A DNA stretch of 64,000 nt from Tachypleus tridentatus. Lineage: Eukaryota > Arthropoda > Merostomata > Xiphosura > Limulidae. The position numbers and the translations under genes are program-made. The stretch lies in contig NC_134827.1 of assembly GCF_004210375.1 (NCBI RefSeq), forward strand, positions 102,471,285 to 102,535,284. The letters run 5' to 3'. The notes under the pieces were generated by a model. The model was not told the DNA's origin. It searched no databases and saw nothing but the letters and a program-made list of their open reading frames with translations. Positions 25,826 through 37,640 of the stretch are shown piece by piece; the first letter of the stretch is position 1, and the number at the start of each line of letters is the position of its first letter.

Positions 25826-25956
25826 TGTCCTCCGGCGGCAAGGTGATATGTACGCGGATGTACAACAGAAGAAACAGGATTTCGCTGCCTGTGCCAGGCA
25901 GAACACAGACAGTCCATTGTGTGGCTTTGTGGTTAATTACAAACAGACAAACAAAT
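25826..25956 (+). repeat. SINE family B copy
   Basis: Sense copy with AGAACACAGACAGTCCATTG, TGTGGCTTTGTGGTTAATTA and a CAAACAGACAAACAAA tail. The head is diverged. Confidence 0.8.
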
Positions 25957-26157
25957 TCAATGGTTCTAACCAATTTTGGAAAAGATGTTTAAGAAATCCT
26001 AAAAATAAAGATAAAAGCATGTTGTTAAATTAATACATATTTACGTATGTTAAAACATTTGGTTGAGGGTTAGTGATTGATAGTTCAATAAATAACCTTT
26101 GATGTGATAAATCTTAAAGAAAATTATTGGAAGCCTCTATATAGTCACTACTCAGGA

Positions 26158-26250
26158 ATTGTTTGTTTGTGTTATGCCCTCTAGCGGTATCAAAACACTG
26201 GCCGCTGGCGTTGTAGGTCTGCAGACATACCGCTGTGCCACTGAGGGGCT
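26158..26250 (-). repeat. SINE family B copy, truncated
   Basis: Inverted copy with most of the tail region missing. The B-box side (GTATCAAAACACTGGCCGCT) and head (GCAGACATACCGCTGTGCCA) remain. It lies just left of satellite 3. Confidence 0.75.
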
Positions 26251-26319
26251 GCTTTTGAATCGAATGACACACATGTATATATAATGAATAAACATTTTTG
26301 TGCCCCGATCGCTTACAGC

Positions 26320-29300
26320 AATGAAGTGTTATGACTGGAGTCTGGTAAGATAAGTTCATATCTAAGTACATAGTCTGTGATTACTGGGATCTGGTAAGAT
26401 AAGTTCGTATCTAAGTACATAGTCTGTGATGAGTGGGATCTGGTAAGATAAGTTCGTATCTAAGTACACAGTCTGTGATGACTGGGATCTGGTAAGATAA
26501 GTTCGTATCTAAGTACATAGTCTGTGATGACTGGGATCTGGTAAGATAAGTTCGTATCTAAGTACACAGTCTGTGATGAGTGGGATCTGGTAAGATAAGT
26601 TCGTATCTAAGTAAATAGTCTGTGATGACTGGGATCTGGTAAGATAAGTTCGTATCTAAGTAAATAGTCTATGATGAGTGGGATCTGGTAAGATAAGTTC
26701 GTATCTAAGTAAATAGTCTGTGATGAGTGGGATCTGGTAAGATAAGTTCGTATCTAAGTAAATAGTCTGTGATGACTGGGATCTGGTAAGATAAGTTCGT
26801 ATCTAAGTACATAGTCTGTGATGAGTGGGATCTGGTAAGATAAGTTCGTATCTAAGTACATAGTCTGTGATGACTGGGATCTGGTAAGATAAGTTCGTAT
26901 CTAAGTAAATAGTCTGTGATGACTGGGATCTGGTAAGATAAGTTCGTATCTAAGTAAATAGTCTGTGATGAGGGGGATCTGGTAAGATAAGTTCGTATCT
27001 AAGTAAATAGTCTATGATGAGTGGGATCTGGTAAGATAAGTTCGTATTTAAGTAAATAGTCTGTGATGACTGGGATCTGGTAAGATAAGTTCGTATCTAA
27101 GTAAATAGTCTATGATGAGTGGGATCTGGTAAGATAAGTTCGTATCTAAGTAAATAGTCTGTGATGAGTGGGATCTGGTATGATAAGTTCGTATCTAAGT
27201 AAATAGTCTGTGATGACTGGGATCTGGTAACATAAGTTCGTATCTAAGTAAATAGTCTGTGATGAGTGGGATCTGGTAAGATAAGTTCGTATCTAAGTAC
27301 ATAGTCTGTGATGAGTGGGATCTGGTAAGATAAGTTCGTATCTAAGTAAATAGTCTATGATGAGTGGGATCTGGTAAGAAAAGTTCGTATCTAAGTAAAT
27401 AGTCTGTGATGAGTGGGATCTGGTAAGATAAGTTCGTATCTAAGTAAATAGTCTGTGATGAGTGGGATCTGGTAAGATAAGTTCGTATCTAAGTAAATAG
27501 TCTATGATGACTGGGATCTGGTAAGATAAGTTCGTATCTAAGTAAATAGTCTATGATGAGTGGGATCTGGTAAGATAAGTTCGTATCTAAATAAATAGTC
27601 TGTGATGAGTGGGATCTGGTAAGATAAGTTCGTATCTAAGTACATAGTCTGTGATGACTGGGATCTGGTAAGATAAGTTCGTATCTAAGTACATAGTCTG
27701 TGATGACTGGGATCTGGTAAGATAAGTTCGTATCTAAGTACATAGTCTGTGATGAGTGGGATCTGGTAAGATAAGTTCGTATCTAAGTAAATAGTCTGTG
27801 ATGACTGGGATCTGGTAAGATAAGTTCGTATCTAAGTACATAGTCTGTGATGAGTGGGATCTGGTAAGATAAGTTCGTATCTAAGTAAATAGTCTATGAT
27901 GAGTGGGATCTGGTAAGATAAGTTCGTATCTAAGTACATAGTCTGTGATGAGTGGGATCTGGTAAGATAAGTTCGTATCTAAGTAAATAGTCTGTGATGA
28001 CTGGGATCTGGTAAGATAAGTTCGTATCTAAGTAAATAGTCTGTGATGAGTGGGATCTGGTAAGATAAGTTCGTATCTAAGTAAATAGTCTGTGATGACT
28101 GGGATCTGGTAAGATAAGTTCGTATCTAAGTAAATAGTCTGTGATGAGTGGGATCTGGTAAGATAAGTTCGTATCTAAGTACATAGTCTGTGATGACTGG
28201 GATCTGGTAAGATAAGTTCGTATCTAAGTACATAGTCTGTGATGAGTGGGATCTGGTAAGATAAGTTCGTATCTAAGTACATAGTCTGTGATGAGTGGGA
28301 TCTGGTAAGATAAGTTCGTATCTAAGTAAATAGTCTGTGATGAGTGGGATCTGGTATGATAAGTTCGTATCTAAGTAAATAGTCTGTGATGACTGGGATC
28401 TGGTAACATAAGTTCGTATCTAAGTAAATAGTCTGTGATGAGTGGGATCTGGTAAGATAAGTTCGTATCTAAGTACATAGTCTGTGATGAGTGGGATCTG
28501 GTAAGATAAGTTCGTATCTAAGTAAATAGTCTATGATGAGTGGGATCTGGTAAGAAAAGTTCGTATCTAAGTAAATAGTCTGTGATGAGTGGGATCTGGT
28601 AAGATAAGTTCGTATCTAAGTAAATAGTCTGTGATGAGTGGGATCTGGTAAGATAAGTTCGTATCTAAGTAAATAGTCTATGATGACTGGGATCTGGTAA
28701 GATAAGTTCGTATCTAAGTAAATAGTCTATGATGAGTGGGATCTGGTAAGATAAGTTCGTATCTAAATAAATAGTCTGTGATGAGTGGGATCTGGTAAGA
28801 TAAGTTCGTATCTAAGTACATAGTCTGTGATGACTGGGATCTGGTAAGATAAGTTCGTATCTAAGTACATAGTCTGTGATGACTGGGATCTGGTAAGATA
28901 AGTTCGTATCTAAGTACATAGTCTGTGATGAGTGGGATCTGGTAAGATAAGTTCGTATCTAAGTAAATAGTCTGTGATGACTGGGATCTGGTAAGATAAG
29001 TTCGTATCTAAGTACATAGTCTGTGATGAGTGGGATCTGGTAAGATAAGTTCGTATCTAAGTAAATAGTCTATGATGAGTGGGATCTGGTAAGATAAGTT
29101 CGTATCTAAGTACATAGTCTGTGATGAGTGGGATCTGGTAAGATAAGTTCGTATCTAAGTAAATAGTCTGTGATGACTGGGATCTGGTAAGATAAGTTCG
29201 TATCTAAGTAAATAGTCTGTGATGAGTGGGATCTGGTAAGATAAGTTCGTATCTAAGTAAATAGTCTGTGATGACTGGGATCTGGTAAGATAAGTTCGTA

Positions 29301-32130
29301 TCTAAGTAAATAGTCTGTGATGAGTGGGATCTGGTAAGATAAGTTCGTATCTAAGTACATAGTCTGTGATGACTGGGATCTGGTAAGATAAGTTCGTATC
29401 TAAGTACATAGTCTGTGATGAGAGGGATCTGGTAAGATAAGTTCGTATCTAAGTACACAGTCTGTGATGAGTGGGATCTGGTAAGATAAGTTCGTATCTA
29501 AGTAAATAGTCTCTGATGACTGGGATCTGGTAAGATAAGTTCGTATCTAAGTAAATAGTCTGTGATGAGTGGGATCTGGTAAGATAAGTTCGTATCTAAG
29601 TAAATAGTCTGTGATGAGTGGGATCTGGTAAGATAAGTTCGTATCTAAGTACATAGTCTGTGATGAGTGGGATCTGGTAAGATAAGTTCGTATCTAAGTA
29701 CATAGTCTGTGATGAGTGGGATCTGGTAAGATAAGTTCGTATCTAAGTACATAGTCTGTGATGAGTGGGATCTGGTAAGATAAGTTCGTATCTGAGTACA
29801 TAGTCTGTGATGAGTGGGATCTGGTAAGATAAGTTCGTATCTAAGTACATAGTCTATGATGACTGGGATCTGGTAAGATAAGTTCGTATCTAAGTACATA
29901 GTCTGTGATTACTGGGATCTGGTAAGATAAGTTCGTATCTAAGTAAATAGTCTATGATGAGTGGGATCTGGTAAGATAAGTTCGTATCTAAGTACACAGT
30001 CTGTGATGACTGGGATCTGGTAAGATAAGTTCGTATCTAAGTACATAGTCTGTGATGACTGGGATCTGGTAAGATAAGTTCGTATCTAAGTACATAGTCT
30101 GTGATTACTGGGATCTGGTAAGATAAGTTCGTATCTAAGTAAATAGTCTATGATGAGTGGGATCTGGTAAGATAAGTTCGTATCTAAGTACACAGTCTGT
30201 GATGACTGGGATCTGGTAAGATAAGTTCGTATCTAAGTACATAGTCTGTGATGACTGGGATCTGGTAAGATAAGTTCGTATCTAAGTACATAGTCTGTGA
30301 TGAGAGGGATCTGGTAAGATAAGTTCGTATCTAAGTAAATAGTCTATGATGAGTGGGATCTGGTAAGATAAGTTCGTATCTAAGTACACAGTCTGTGATG
30401 ACTGGGATCTGGTAAGATAAGTTCGTATCTAAGTACATAGTCTGTGATGACTGGGATCTGGTAAGATAAGTTCGTATCTAAGTACATAGTCTGTGATGAG
30501 AGGGATCTGGTAAGATAAGTTCGTATCTAAGTACACAGTCTGTGATGAGTGGGATCTGGTAAGATAAGTTCGTATCTAAGTAAATAGTCTCTGATGACTG
30601 GGATCTGGTAAGATAAGTTCGTATCTAAGTAAATAGTCTGTGATGAGTGGGATCTGGTAAGATAAGTTCGTATCTAAGTAAATAGTCTGTGATGAGTGGG
30701 ATCTGGTAAGATAAGTTCGTATCTAAGTAAATAGTCTGTGATGACTGGGATCTGGTAAGATAAGTTCGTATCTAAGTAAATAGTCTGTGATGAGTGGGAT
30801 CTGGTAAGATAAGTTCGTATCTAAGTAAATAGTCTGTGATGAGTGGGATCTGGTAAGATAAGTTCGTATCTAAGTACATAGTCTGTGATGACTGGGATCT
30901 GGTAAGATAAGTTCGTATCTAAGTAAATAGTCTATGATGACTGGGATCTGGTAAGATAAGTTCGTATCTAAGTAAATAGTCTATGATGAGTGGGATCTGG
31001 TAAGATAAGTTCGTATCTAAGTACATAGTCTGTGATGAGTGGGATCTGGTAAGATAAGTTCGTATCTAAGTAAACAGTCTGTGATTACTGGGATCTGGTA
31101 AGATAAGTTCGTATCTAAGTACATAGTCTGTGATGAGTGGGATCTGGTAAGATAAGTTCGTATCTAAGTACATAGTCTGTGATGAGTGGGATCTGGTAAG
31201 ATAAGTTCGTATCTAAGTAAATAGTCTGTGATGAGTGGGATCTGGTAAGATAAGTTCGTATCTAAGTAAATAGTCTGTGATGAGTGGGATCTGGTAAGAT
31301 AAGTTCGTATCTAAGTAAATAGTCTATGATGACTGGGATCTGGTAAGATAAGTTCGTATCTAAGTAAATAGTCTGTGATGACTGGGATCTGGTAAGATAA
31401 GTTCGTATCTAAGTAAATAGTCTATGATGAGTGGGATCTGGTAAGATAAGTTCGTATCTAAATAAATAGTCTGTGATGAGTGGGATCTGGTAAGATAAGT
31501 TCGTATCTAAGTACATAGTCTGTGATGACTGGGATCTGGTAAGATAAGTTCGTATCTAAGTGCATAGTCTGTGATGACTGGGATCTGGTAAGATAAGTTC
31601 GTATCTAAGTACATAGTCTGTGATGAGTGGGATCTGGTAAGATAAGTTCGTATCTAAGTAAATAGTCTATGATGAGTGGGATCTGGTAAGATAAGTTCGT
31701 ATCTAAGTACATAGTCTGTGATGAGTGGGATCTGGTAAGATAAGTTCGTATCTAAGTAAATAGTCTGTGATGACTGGGATCTGGTAAGATAAGTTCGTAT
31801 CTAAGTAAATAGTCTGTGATGAGTGGGATCTGGTAAGATAAGTTCGTATCTAAGTAAATAGTCTGTGATCACTGGGATCTGGTAAGATAAGTTCGTATCT
31901 AAGTAAATAGTCTGTGATGACTGGGATCTGGTAAGATAAGTTCGTATCTAAGTAAATAGTCTGTGATGACTGGGATCTGGTAAGATAAGTTCGTATCTAA
32001 GTAAATAGTCTGTGATGACTGGGATCTGGTAAGATAAGTTCGTATCTACGTAAATAGTCTGTGATGACTGGGATCTGGTAAGATAAGTTCGTATCTACGT
32101 AAATAGTCTGTGATGACTGGGATCTGGTAA
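26320..32130. repeat. Satellite 3: 49-bp tandem array, about 118 units
   Basis: Unit: GTCTGTGATGACTGGGATCT then GGTAAGATAAGTTCGTATCT then AAGTAAATA (49 bp). Main variants are GATGAGTGG against GATGACTGG, AAGTACATA against AAGTAAATA, and GTCTATG against GTCTGTG. Rare diagnostic mutations recur at exact multiples of 49: GGTATGATAA at 27177 and 28353, GTAAGAAAAG at 27374 and 28550, and CTAAATAAAT at 27587 and 28763, each 1176 bp (24 units) apart. Both edges are sharp. Long open frames here arise only because three units make 147 bp. Confidence 0.98.
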
Positions 32131-32204
32131 GTCAACAGTCTGTCAGTTCTTTAACTGACACCTAGTAAACGAATTACTTCCCGTGTTCTTTAACATGTGG
32201 TGAA

Positions 32205-32480
32205 ACAATAGTTATATATATTAATATTTATATGTATATAAACAGTTATATATATATAAATAATTATATGTATATAAATAGTTATATATATAAGTAGTTA
32301 TATGGATATAAATAGTTATATATATATAAATAGTTATATATATGTAAATAGTTATATACATATATGAATAGTTATATATATATAAGTAGTTATATGGATA
32401 TAAATAGTGATATTTATATAAATAGTTATATTTATATAAATAGTTATATTTATATAAATAGTTATATATATAAATAGTTA
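32205..32480. repeat. AT-rich minisatellite (TATATAAATAGTTA type)
   Basis: Roughly 14-20 bp units of the form ATAAATAGTTATATATAT, imperfect, about 15 copies. The minus-strand open frame rich in Tyr and Ile is a by-product. Confidence 0.9.
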
Positions 32481-32984
32481 TTTCCTTTATCTTCTTACTT
32501 TCTTCAAACTCAACTAACACACTGAATTGCACGTTCTTCTCCTAGATCGATCTCAGTAGCGGAACCAGAGAGGTTGGATTTTCTATCCACTTATCAAAAA
32601 TTCTCGATCGATTAAAGAAGGAATCTCAGACCGATATTTGTTGTTGTTGGTATTTAAATCCTCTGCAATATGTTAATGTACCAATAATTAAAGTTTTTTC
32701 ACTTCAAAGAACTACAATGTTACTTATATGTAGTGCGTTTAACATTAAACAAAAGGTAAAACTGTTTTCTGTTTTAGTACTTCGTTAAACTTCACATCGA
32801 AAAGTGAGTGTTACATATAACTGATTTTATACCTTTAAAGTATTCCTGTATCAGCCTGTTCAAATCACGTATTCCTGTATTAACCTGTTCAACTTACGTA
32901 ACTTGGTGACAGCACCTACCTGCTTAATGTAGATGTAGGTTCAACTACGCGAGCTTATAAAAACTTCCAATATTCTGGACGATA
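32481..32984. other. Unannotated stretch
   Basis: No gene. A 20-bp string (GTATTCCTGTAT with TAACCTGTTCAA) occurs twice near 32840-32895. Confidence 0.45.
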
Positions 32985-33086
32985 GAACATGGGTAAGTTT
33001 ACGGACTTACAACTCTAAAATCTGAGGTTCGATTCTCCCACGGTGGGCACAGCAGATACTCCGCTGTGGCTTTGCTTTAAAACAAA
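32985..33086 (+). repeat. SINE family B-like copy (variant head)
   Basis: GGGTAAGTTTACGGACTTAC, GAGGTTCGATTCTCCCACGG, TGGGCACAGCAGATACTCC, TGTGGCTTTGCTTTAAAACA. It shares the head variant seen at 4079-4148. Confidence 0.75.
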
Positions 33087-33209
33087 CTTTCAACAGTTCC
33101 ATTTCTGAGCGGATGCACTCTCGTAAATTAGATGTATCGTAAATTTTAATACATAAAGTCCATAGCATGGTGTTCAATATTTACATGGTAGAAATGTGGT
33201 ACTCTTTTG

Positions 33210-33318
33210 GTGAAAAGTTACACAATGAAATAGCTGCGCTTTTTTTATCGCTGGAGCTCGAACAACAGATTTTGGCGTTTTGAGTTCGTTAACCGATCGC
33301 TGAGCCACAGAAGGACCG
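33210..33318 (-). repeat. SINE family B copy (degenerate)
   Basis: Inverted copy: AGTTACACAATGAAATAGCT ... GAGCTCGAACAACAGATTTT ... GATCGCTGAGCCACAGAAGG. Confidence 0.65.
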
Positions 33319-34328
33319 TGAGATAGATAGTTTTATTTCCACTGATAAAAACTTACGGAAAATGCAAATATTTTCACTTCGATTACTGTAGACGTTCTAT
33401 AAAAAATAATTAAATTGTTAAAAGACATTTACATTATCGAGAAAAAAACCAAACAAACAATTCTAAAAGAAGGTAAAACAAAACACTTTAGCTTAAGGAT
33501 ATATAAATAATAAATGGATCATTCCTAGCAGTTTCTCGGAACGAAAACAAACACGCATTTCTTTATGTTTTATTTTTAACCCTAAGTGAAGAAAATACTT
33601 CAACTTCAGTTGTCTTGTCTCAGGAAATTGCTCTCCAAGAGTTATTTTAGGTTTCAGACTATTAGACTGACAAATGAAATGTTTAGGTTTTGCTTTCTCA
33701 CACCAGTAAAACCTTCGAGCCTTCAGTGCCCGAATGGTTTCACATTAACTAGCTTGTATTTCTCTGTAAACATCGGAAGATGTTCGTATTTGACGAACTG
33801 ACCACTCTTCAAATATAGTTTGTTCGTGTGTATTTTGTTGTTTTTTTGCAGGATAAGATACGGCGCTTGTTGAGGTGTTACAACCTTAGCACAAATTGAA
33901 TATTAACGCAATGAATAACACAGAATCATTGAATTACTAAAATGATCGGGTACTTCTATAAATAAACGGTTTGTATACATACTTCAAAAACAGCACGTTT
34001 TAAAAGAGAGAGAGAGAAAAAAAAGAGAGATTATGGTCTCTTGTTTCTTAATCTATTTACCTACCATTATGTGCGTCACGTGCATTTACACAGTTTCTTT
34101 CTATTTGCTTTGGCTGATTGTCAGACCTTTGCGAAAAGAGGCTTCTCTGAGACAAATACAGCAAACCTCACAAACAACGACTAATCAATAGCCCCTCAAG
34201 ATTCACTTTGAACACAAAGAACTGAGACTACAAGAAATTCTGATGTTGTTCTTTGAATAAAATTTGGTGTTTTATCGGTAAAACTTCCTTATTCAATCAA
34301 GCGTTGTATTTTATTATATTCAAATGAT
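33319..34328. other. Unannotated AT-rich stretch
   Basis: No gene or splice-bounded exon recognised. A (GA)n tract occurs near 34004-34028. Confidence 0.45.
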
Positions 34329-34604
34329 TGTTTGTTTGTTCTGAATTTCACGCAGAGCTACACCAGGGCTATCTGTGCTAGCCGTCCCTAATTTAGCAGT
34401 GTAAGACTAGGGTGAAGGCAGCTAGTCATCACCACCTACCGCCAACTCTTAGGCTACTCTCTTACCAACGAATAGTAGGATTGACGGTAACATTATAATG
34501 CCCCCACGACTGAAAGGGCGAGCATATTTGGTGCGACGAGGATTCGAACTTGTGACCCTCTGATTACGAGTCGAACGCCTTAACCCACCTGTCCATGCCG
34601 GGCC
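34329..34604 (-). repeat. SINE family A copy joined to a PLE-tail-like flank
   Basis: Inverted full-length copy with diagnostic variants GTGACCCTCTGATTACGAG and CCCACCTGTCCATGCCG. The adjoining 45 bp (34605-34650, AGCTGATGAGAGAAACACAG GATACTTATTTGAAGGTATAT) also adjoins the SINE at 58941-59213, which shares those variants. Confidence 0.92.
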
Positions 34605-34856
34605 AGCTGATGAGAGAAACACAGGATACTTATTTGAAGGTATATGTTCTAATTATGCATATTATGGTTGAGTACTAATTTGTTAACTTCACGTTTCTGT
34701 TTAATGTTCTAAGCGTTTCAAAACCATATTATGTGTACACATGAATAAACTTTCATTTTAACTTATGATTATTAGGAATATAAAAGGTTTTATTTATATA
34801 ACATGACAACAGTAGCACACTGCGTACATTATCAAAAAAGTAGTGGACGTAGTTTG

Positions 34857-35124
34857 GCTTTTGAATTTCACGCAAAGCTACTCGAGGGCTATCTGCGCTA
34901 GCCGTCCCTAATTTTGCAGTGTAAGACTAGAGGGAAGGCAGCTAGTCATCACCACCCACCGCCAACTCTTGGGCTACTCTTTTACCAACAAATAGTGGGA
35001 TTGACCGCCACATTATGACGCCCCCACGGCTGAAAGGGCGAGCATGTTTGGCGCGACGGGGATGCGAACCCGCGATCCTCGGATTACGAGTCGCACGCCT
35101 TAACACGCTTGGCCGTGCCGGGCC
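34857..35124 (-). repeat. SINE family A copy, near consensus
   Basis: Inverted full-length copy from TTTTGAATTTCACGCAAAGC to GGCCGTGCCGGGCC. Confidence 0.94.
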
Positions 35125-35227
35125 CTGTTTTGGATGTTACTGTAAAGCATTCGAAAGCCTCAGATAATTTTAAGGTTTATTATATAAAGTAGTTGCTTCA
35201 CTCAAAGAAAGCATGTTAACATATTGT

Positions 35228-35315
35228 TGAAACTCTATGATACGCGGGCATCGAAACCAGGTTTCTAGCGGTTGTAAGTTCGCAGATATTCCGCTGTGTC
35301 ATTTGTGGGGGAGGG
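35228..35315 (-). repeat. SINE family B copy, tail missing
   Basis: Inverted fragment: CGCGGGCATCGAAACCAGGT, GGTTGTAAGTTCGCAGATAT, CGCTGTGTCATTTGTGGGGG. Confidence 0.7.
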
Positions 35316-35364
35316 AAAAGAAGGGACAAAACTGTATCATAACTTTAATGATGTACTCAATTAG

Positions 35365-35490
35365 TGATGACGAGAACCCCACTTGAAGTAAAAATGTATT
35401 CTCCAGAGGGCTGGTATGGGTATTGAAACTTTTATTTAAATAAAGCGCACAACAATGTTTCGACCTTCTTAAGGTAATCAGTTATACATC
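35365..35490 (-). mobile_element. Penelope-like element terminal fragment
   Basis: On the minus strand this reads a hammerhead-like segment (near 35484-35451), then AAATAAAAGTTTCAATACCC, then TTTTTACTTCAAGTGGGGTT and CTCGTCATCAC. The plus-strand segment 36580-36690 has the same order of blocks, so the two are inverted copies of one PLE terminus about 1.1 kb apart. The ribozyme core here is damaged (CTGATTA instead of CTGANGA). Confidence 0.6.
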
Positions 35491-36104
35491 ACAACAGGAA
35501 AAGTTGTTTTGTCACTGTTCTACGAAAAGCAAACAAATTTCACACGACATGAGACAATTATATTGACCTGTAAAACTTTGTTTTCTGTTCTTTTGGTGTG
35601 TTTTTTTGGTTTTTTTTAGTATAGAGTAAAGTGCACCTACGGTAAAGAAAGTATACTAGTCGGAAATTGGATAAGGCAAGAAATGTAATTTGCGTATGAG
35701 CTAGTTGTGGGTAAGAGCTCATTATGAGTAAGAAGGTAAACAGGACTTTTAAACTGAATTACCGTTCATTATTTACAATGTAATCTTATACTTAATACCA
35801 ACTGAAAACGTTTTTTTTTCTGCAACTTTCTGTCCACGCTTATAAAAGTTCACAATTATATTATTATCACTCCCACATAAAAATTTAAGGATTTTTGGAA
35901 CTTAAAAAAAAATTATAAAAAATTAGTTTAAACTCTATTTCTTTTGATATATGATTCGCGGACCACAATGGTGTTGGTCCAAATTATGTCCTAAATACAA
36001 CAGCTGTCAACTGTAATGCCTCACTATTTATTTTGGCTTGAGGAGACATTAACTGGATTATGGCCGAAAATGTCGATAACAGTGAAGTACTCAATTCATG
36101 GAGC
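35491..36104. other. Unannotated AT-rich stretch between inverted PLE ends
   Basis: No coding sequence of a PLE or any other gene was recognised. Confidence 0.45.
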
Positions 36105-36192
36105 CATTTTGTTTGTTTGTTGTTAAGTACAAAATTACTTAATGGGCTCTCTGCGCTGTGCCCACCATGGGTATCGAAACGCAATGATGAGC
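36105..36192 (-). repeat. SINE family B copy, head missing
   Basis: Inverted fragment: TTGTTGTTAAGTACAAAATT, CTGCGCTGTGCCCACCATGG, GTATCGAAACGCA. Confidence 0.75.
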
Positions 36193-36530
36193 TGGGGGCT
36201 TCTGATGAATCAATGCATTTACACTGATATCAGTTTATGTTTTATGAAATTGCATGCATATTTATATTTATTCTCGTTCATTAAATTATCTACAGTTAAA
36301 GGTATGTTGCATAGACAGTTGGATGTTAATCATCGTAAAATCATCTTTCCCTCTGATATGACCCATCTCAACTGACTAGCTCACACATGTTGGTCAAAAC
36401 GTTATCAGTGAAAGACTACACTAATTGTTGATAGCTTCCAGTTGAAAGACCGATATTTTTACCTTTGATTTTGCGTCATATTTTAACGAAGCTTGAATAA
36501 GAAATTAAACATTATAATCGGCAGTCTGTA
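36193..36530. other. Unannotated stretch
   Basis: No gene seen. Confidence 0.45.
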
Positions 36531-36700
36531 TCTAAAGACGACTGGTATGGGTAACCTGAAGGTTAACCTCTTTGTTAACCTGAAGATGACCTAAGAAGGT
36601 CGAAACGTTGTTCTCTATTTCAATAAAAGTTTTAATACCCACACCGACCGTCTTGAGATTCATTTTTACTTCAAGTGGGTTTCTCGTCATCATGAATAAT
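36531..36700 (+). mobile_element. Penelope-like element terminal fragment with hammerhead-like motif
   Basis: A plus-strand copy of the terminus seen inverted at 35365-35490. An intact-looking core lies at 36580-36606 (CTGAAGA, a GACC/GGTC stem, GAAAC), followed by a TTCAATAAAAGTTTTAATAC block and TTTTTACTTCAAGTGGGTTT. The core is bracketed by an imperfect inverted repeat, AAGACGACTGGTATGGGTA (36533-36551) and TACCCACACCGACCGTCTT (36637-36655). Confidence 0.6.
36576..36614 (+). ncRNA. Hammerhead-ribozyme-like motif
   Basis: Order of elements: AAC, CTGAAGA (fits CUGANGA), one extra T, stem II GACC-TAAGAA-GGTC, GAAA, a very short CGTT stem III region, then GTTC. Short-stem-III hammerheads are known in PLE ends. 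The unpaired T next to stem II is a caveat, and activity is unproven. Confidence 0.45.
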
Positions 36701-36769
36701 CAACAGTCTATCCATTAGCTCTCCTTCATTGTGTGTTTAGACTTTATACTTATTTATTTGAGGTTTGGT

Positions 36770-37020
36770 TTCGTTTGCTTTGAATTTCGTGCAAAGCTAC
36801 AAGAGGGTTAAATACGCAGTGATAGAATAGAGGGAAGGCAACTAGTTGACAACACTCATCGCTAACATCTGGGATACCATTTTACCAACGAATAGTGAGA
36901 ACGACCCTAACATTAGAATACCCCACGGGTGAAAAAACGAGTGTTTGGTGTGACGAGAATTCGAATCCGCGACCCACAGACTGCGAGTTAAGCTCTTTAA
37001 CTACTAAGTCATGCCAGGAC
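36770..37020 (-). repeat. SINE family A copy, diverged subtype
   Basis: Inverted copy with GACCCACAGACTGCGAGTTA in the head, like the subtype at 20003-20244, and a 28-bp loss near the tail. A possible 7-bp target duplication AGGTTTG lies on both sides (36762 and 37025). Confidence 0.88.
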
Positions 37021-37200
37021 TTCCAGGTTTGAAAATTGAAATTAGTTATTTGCCAATTACGAATTCTCTTGTCCAAGGTGTGGGGGGCGCCTGTATTGGC
37101 TCGACTGTCAGAAGACTGAGAGATCTATTAAAATAACACTGTAATCTGATCACCGTTCGTCAAGCGCTGTGTTTAAAATAACTGGTAAAGCTGAAAACCA

Positions 37201-37275
37201 GGCTATGCTATGGGAACGAGGCTATGTTATGGGAACGAGGCTATGTTATGGGAACGAGGCTATGTTATGGATGGT
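37201..37275. repeat. 19-bp minisatellite, about 3.7 copies
   Basis: Unit GGCTATGTTATGGGAACGA. The first copy has one C/T difference and the last is partial. Confidence 0.9.
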
Positions 37276-37410
37276 TATTCAAAAGAAGTCACTGAGCTTT
37301 TACCCACAACGTATGTACTATAATTGTATTTACCCTTGTTTAATTGAGAACTTTGATAGAAATCTGAGTTAATCCAAGAATTAAAAAAATCGGGTTTTTA
37401 TGGACTAAAT

Positions 37411-37640
37411 TGTTTTGTTTGTTTTGTTTTTTTAATTTCACGCAAAGTTCCTCGAGGGTTATCTGCGCTAGCCGTTCCTAATTCAGCAGTGTAAGACTAC
37501 AGAGAAGGCAGCTAGTCATCACCTCCCACCGCCAGCTCTTGGGCTACTCTTTTACCAACGAATAGTGGGATTGACCATCACATTATAACGCCCCCACGAT
37601 TGAAATGGCGAAGCATGTTTGGTGCGATCGGGATTCGAAC
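37411..37640 (-). repeat. SINE family A copy, 5' truncated at a PLE junction
   Basis: Inverted copy that stops within the B-box (GGATTCGAACC) and passes directly into PLE coding sequence at about 37641. The remaining tRNA-like head is not found beyond the PLE fragment. Confidence 0.9.

Noticed and set aside
29645-29899. 84-codon repetitive open frame in satellite 3
   Set aside because: It exists only because three 49-bp units are divisible by three. Neighbouring units break it, and there is no start or gene context.
32221-32532. 103-codon Tyr/Ile-rich frame
   Set aside because: It is a translation of the TATATAAATAGTTA minisatellite.
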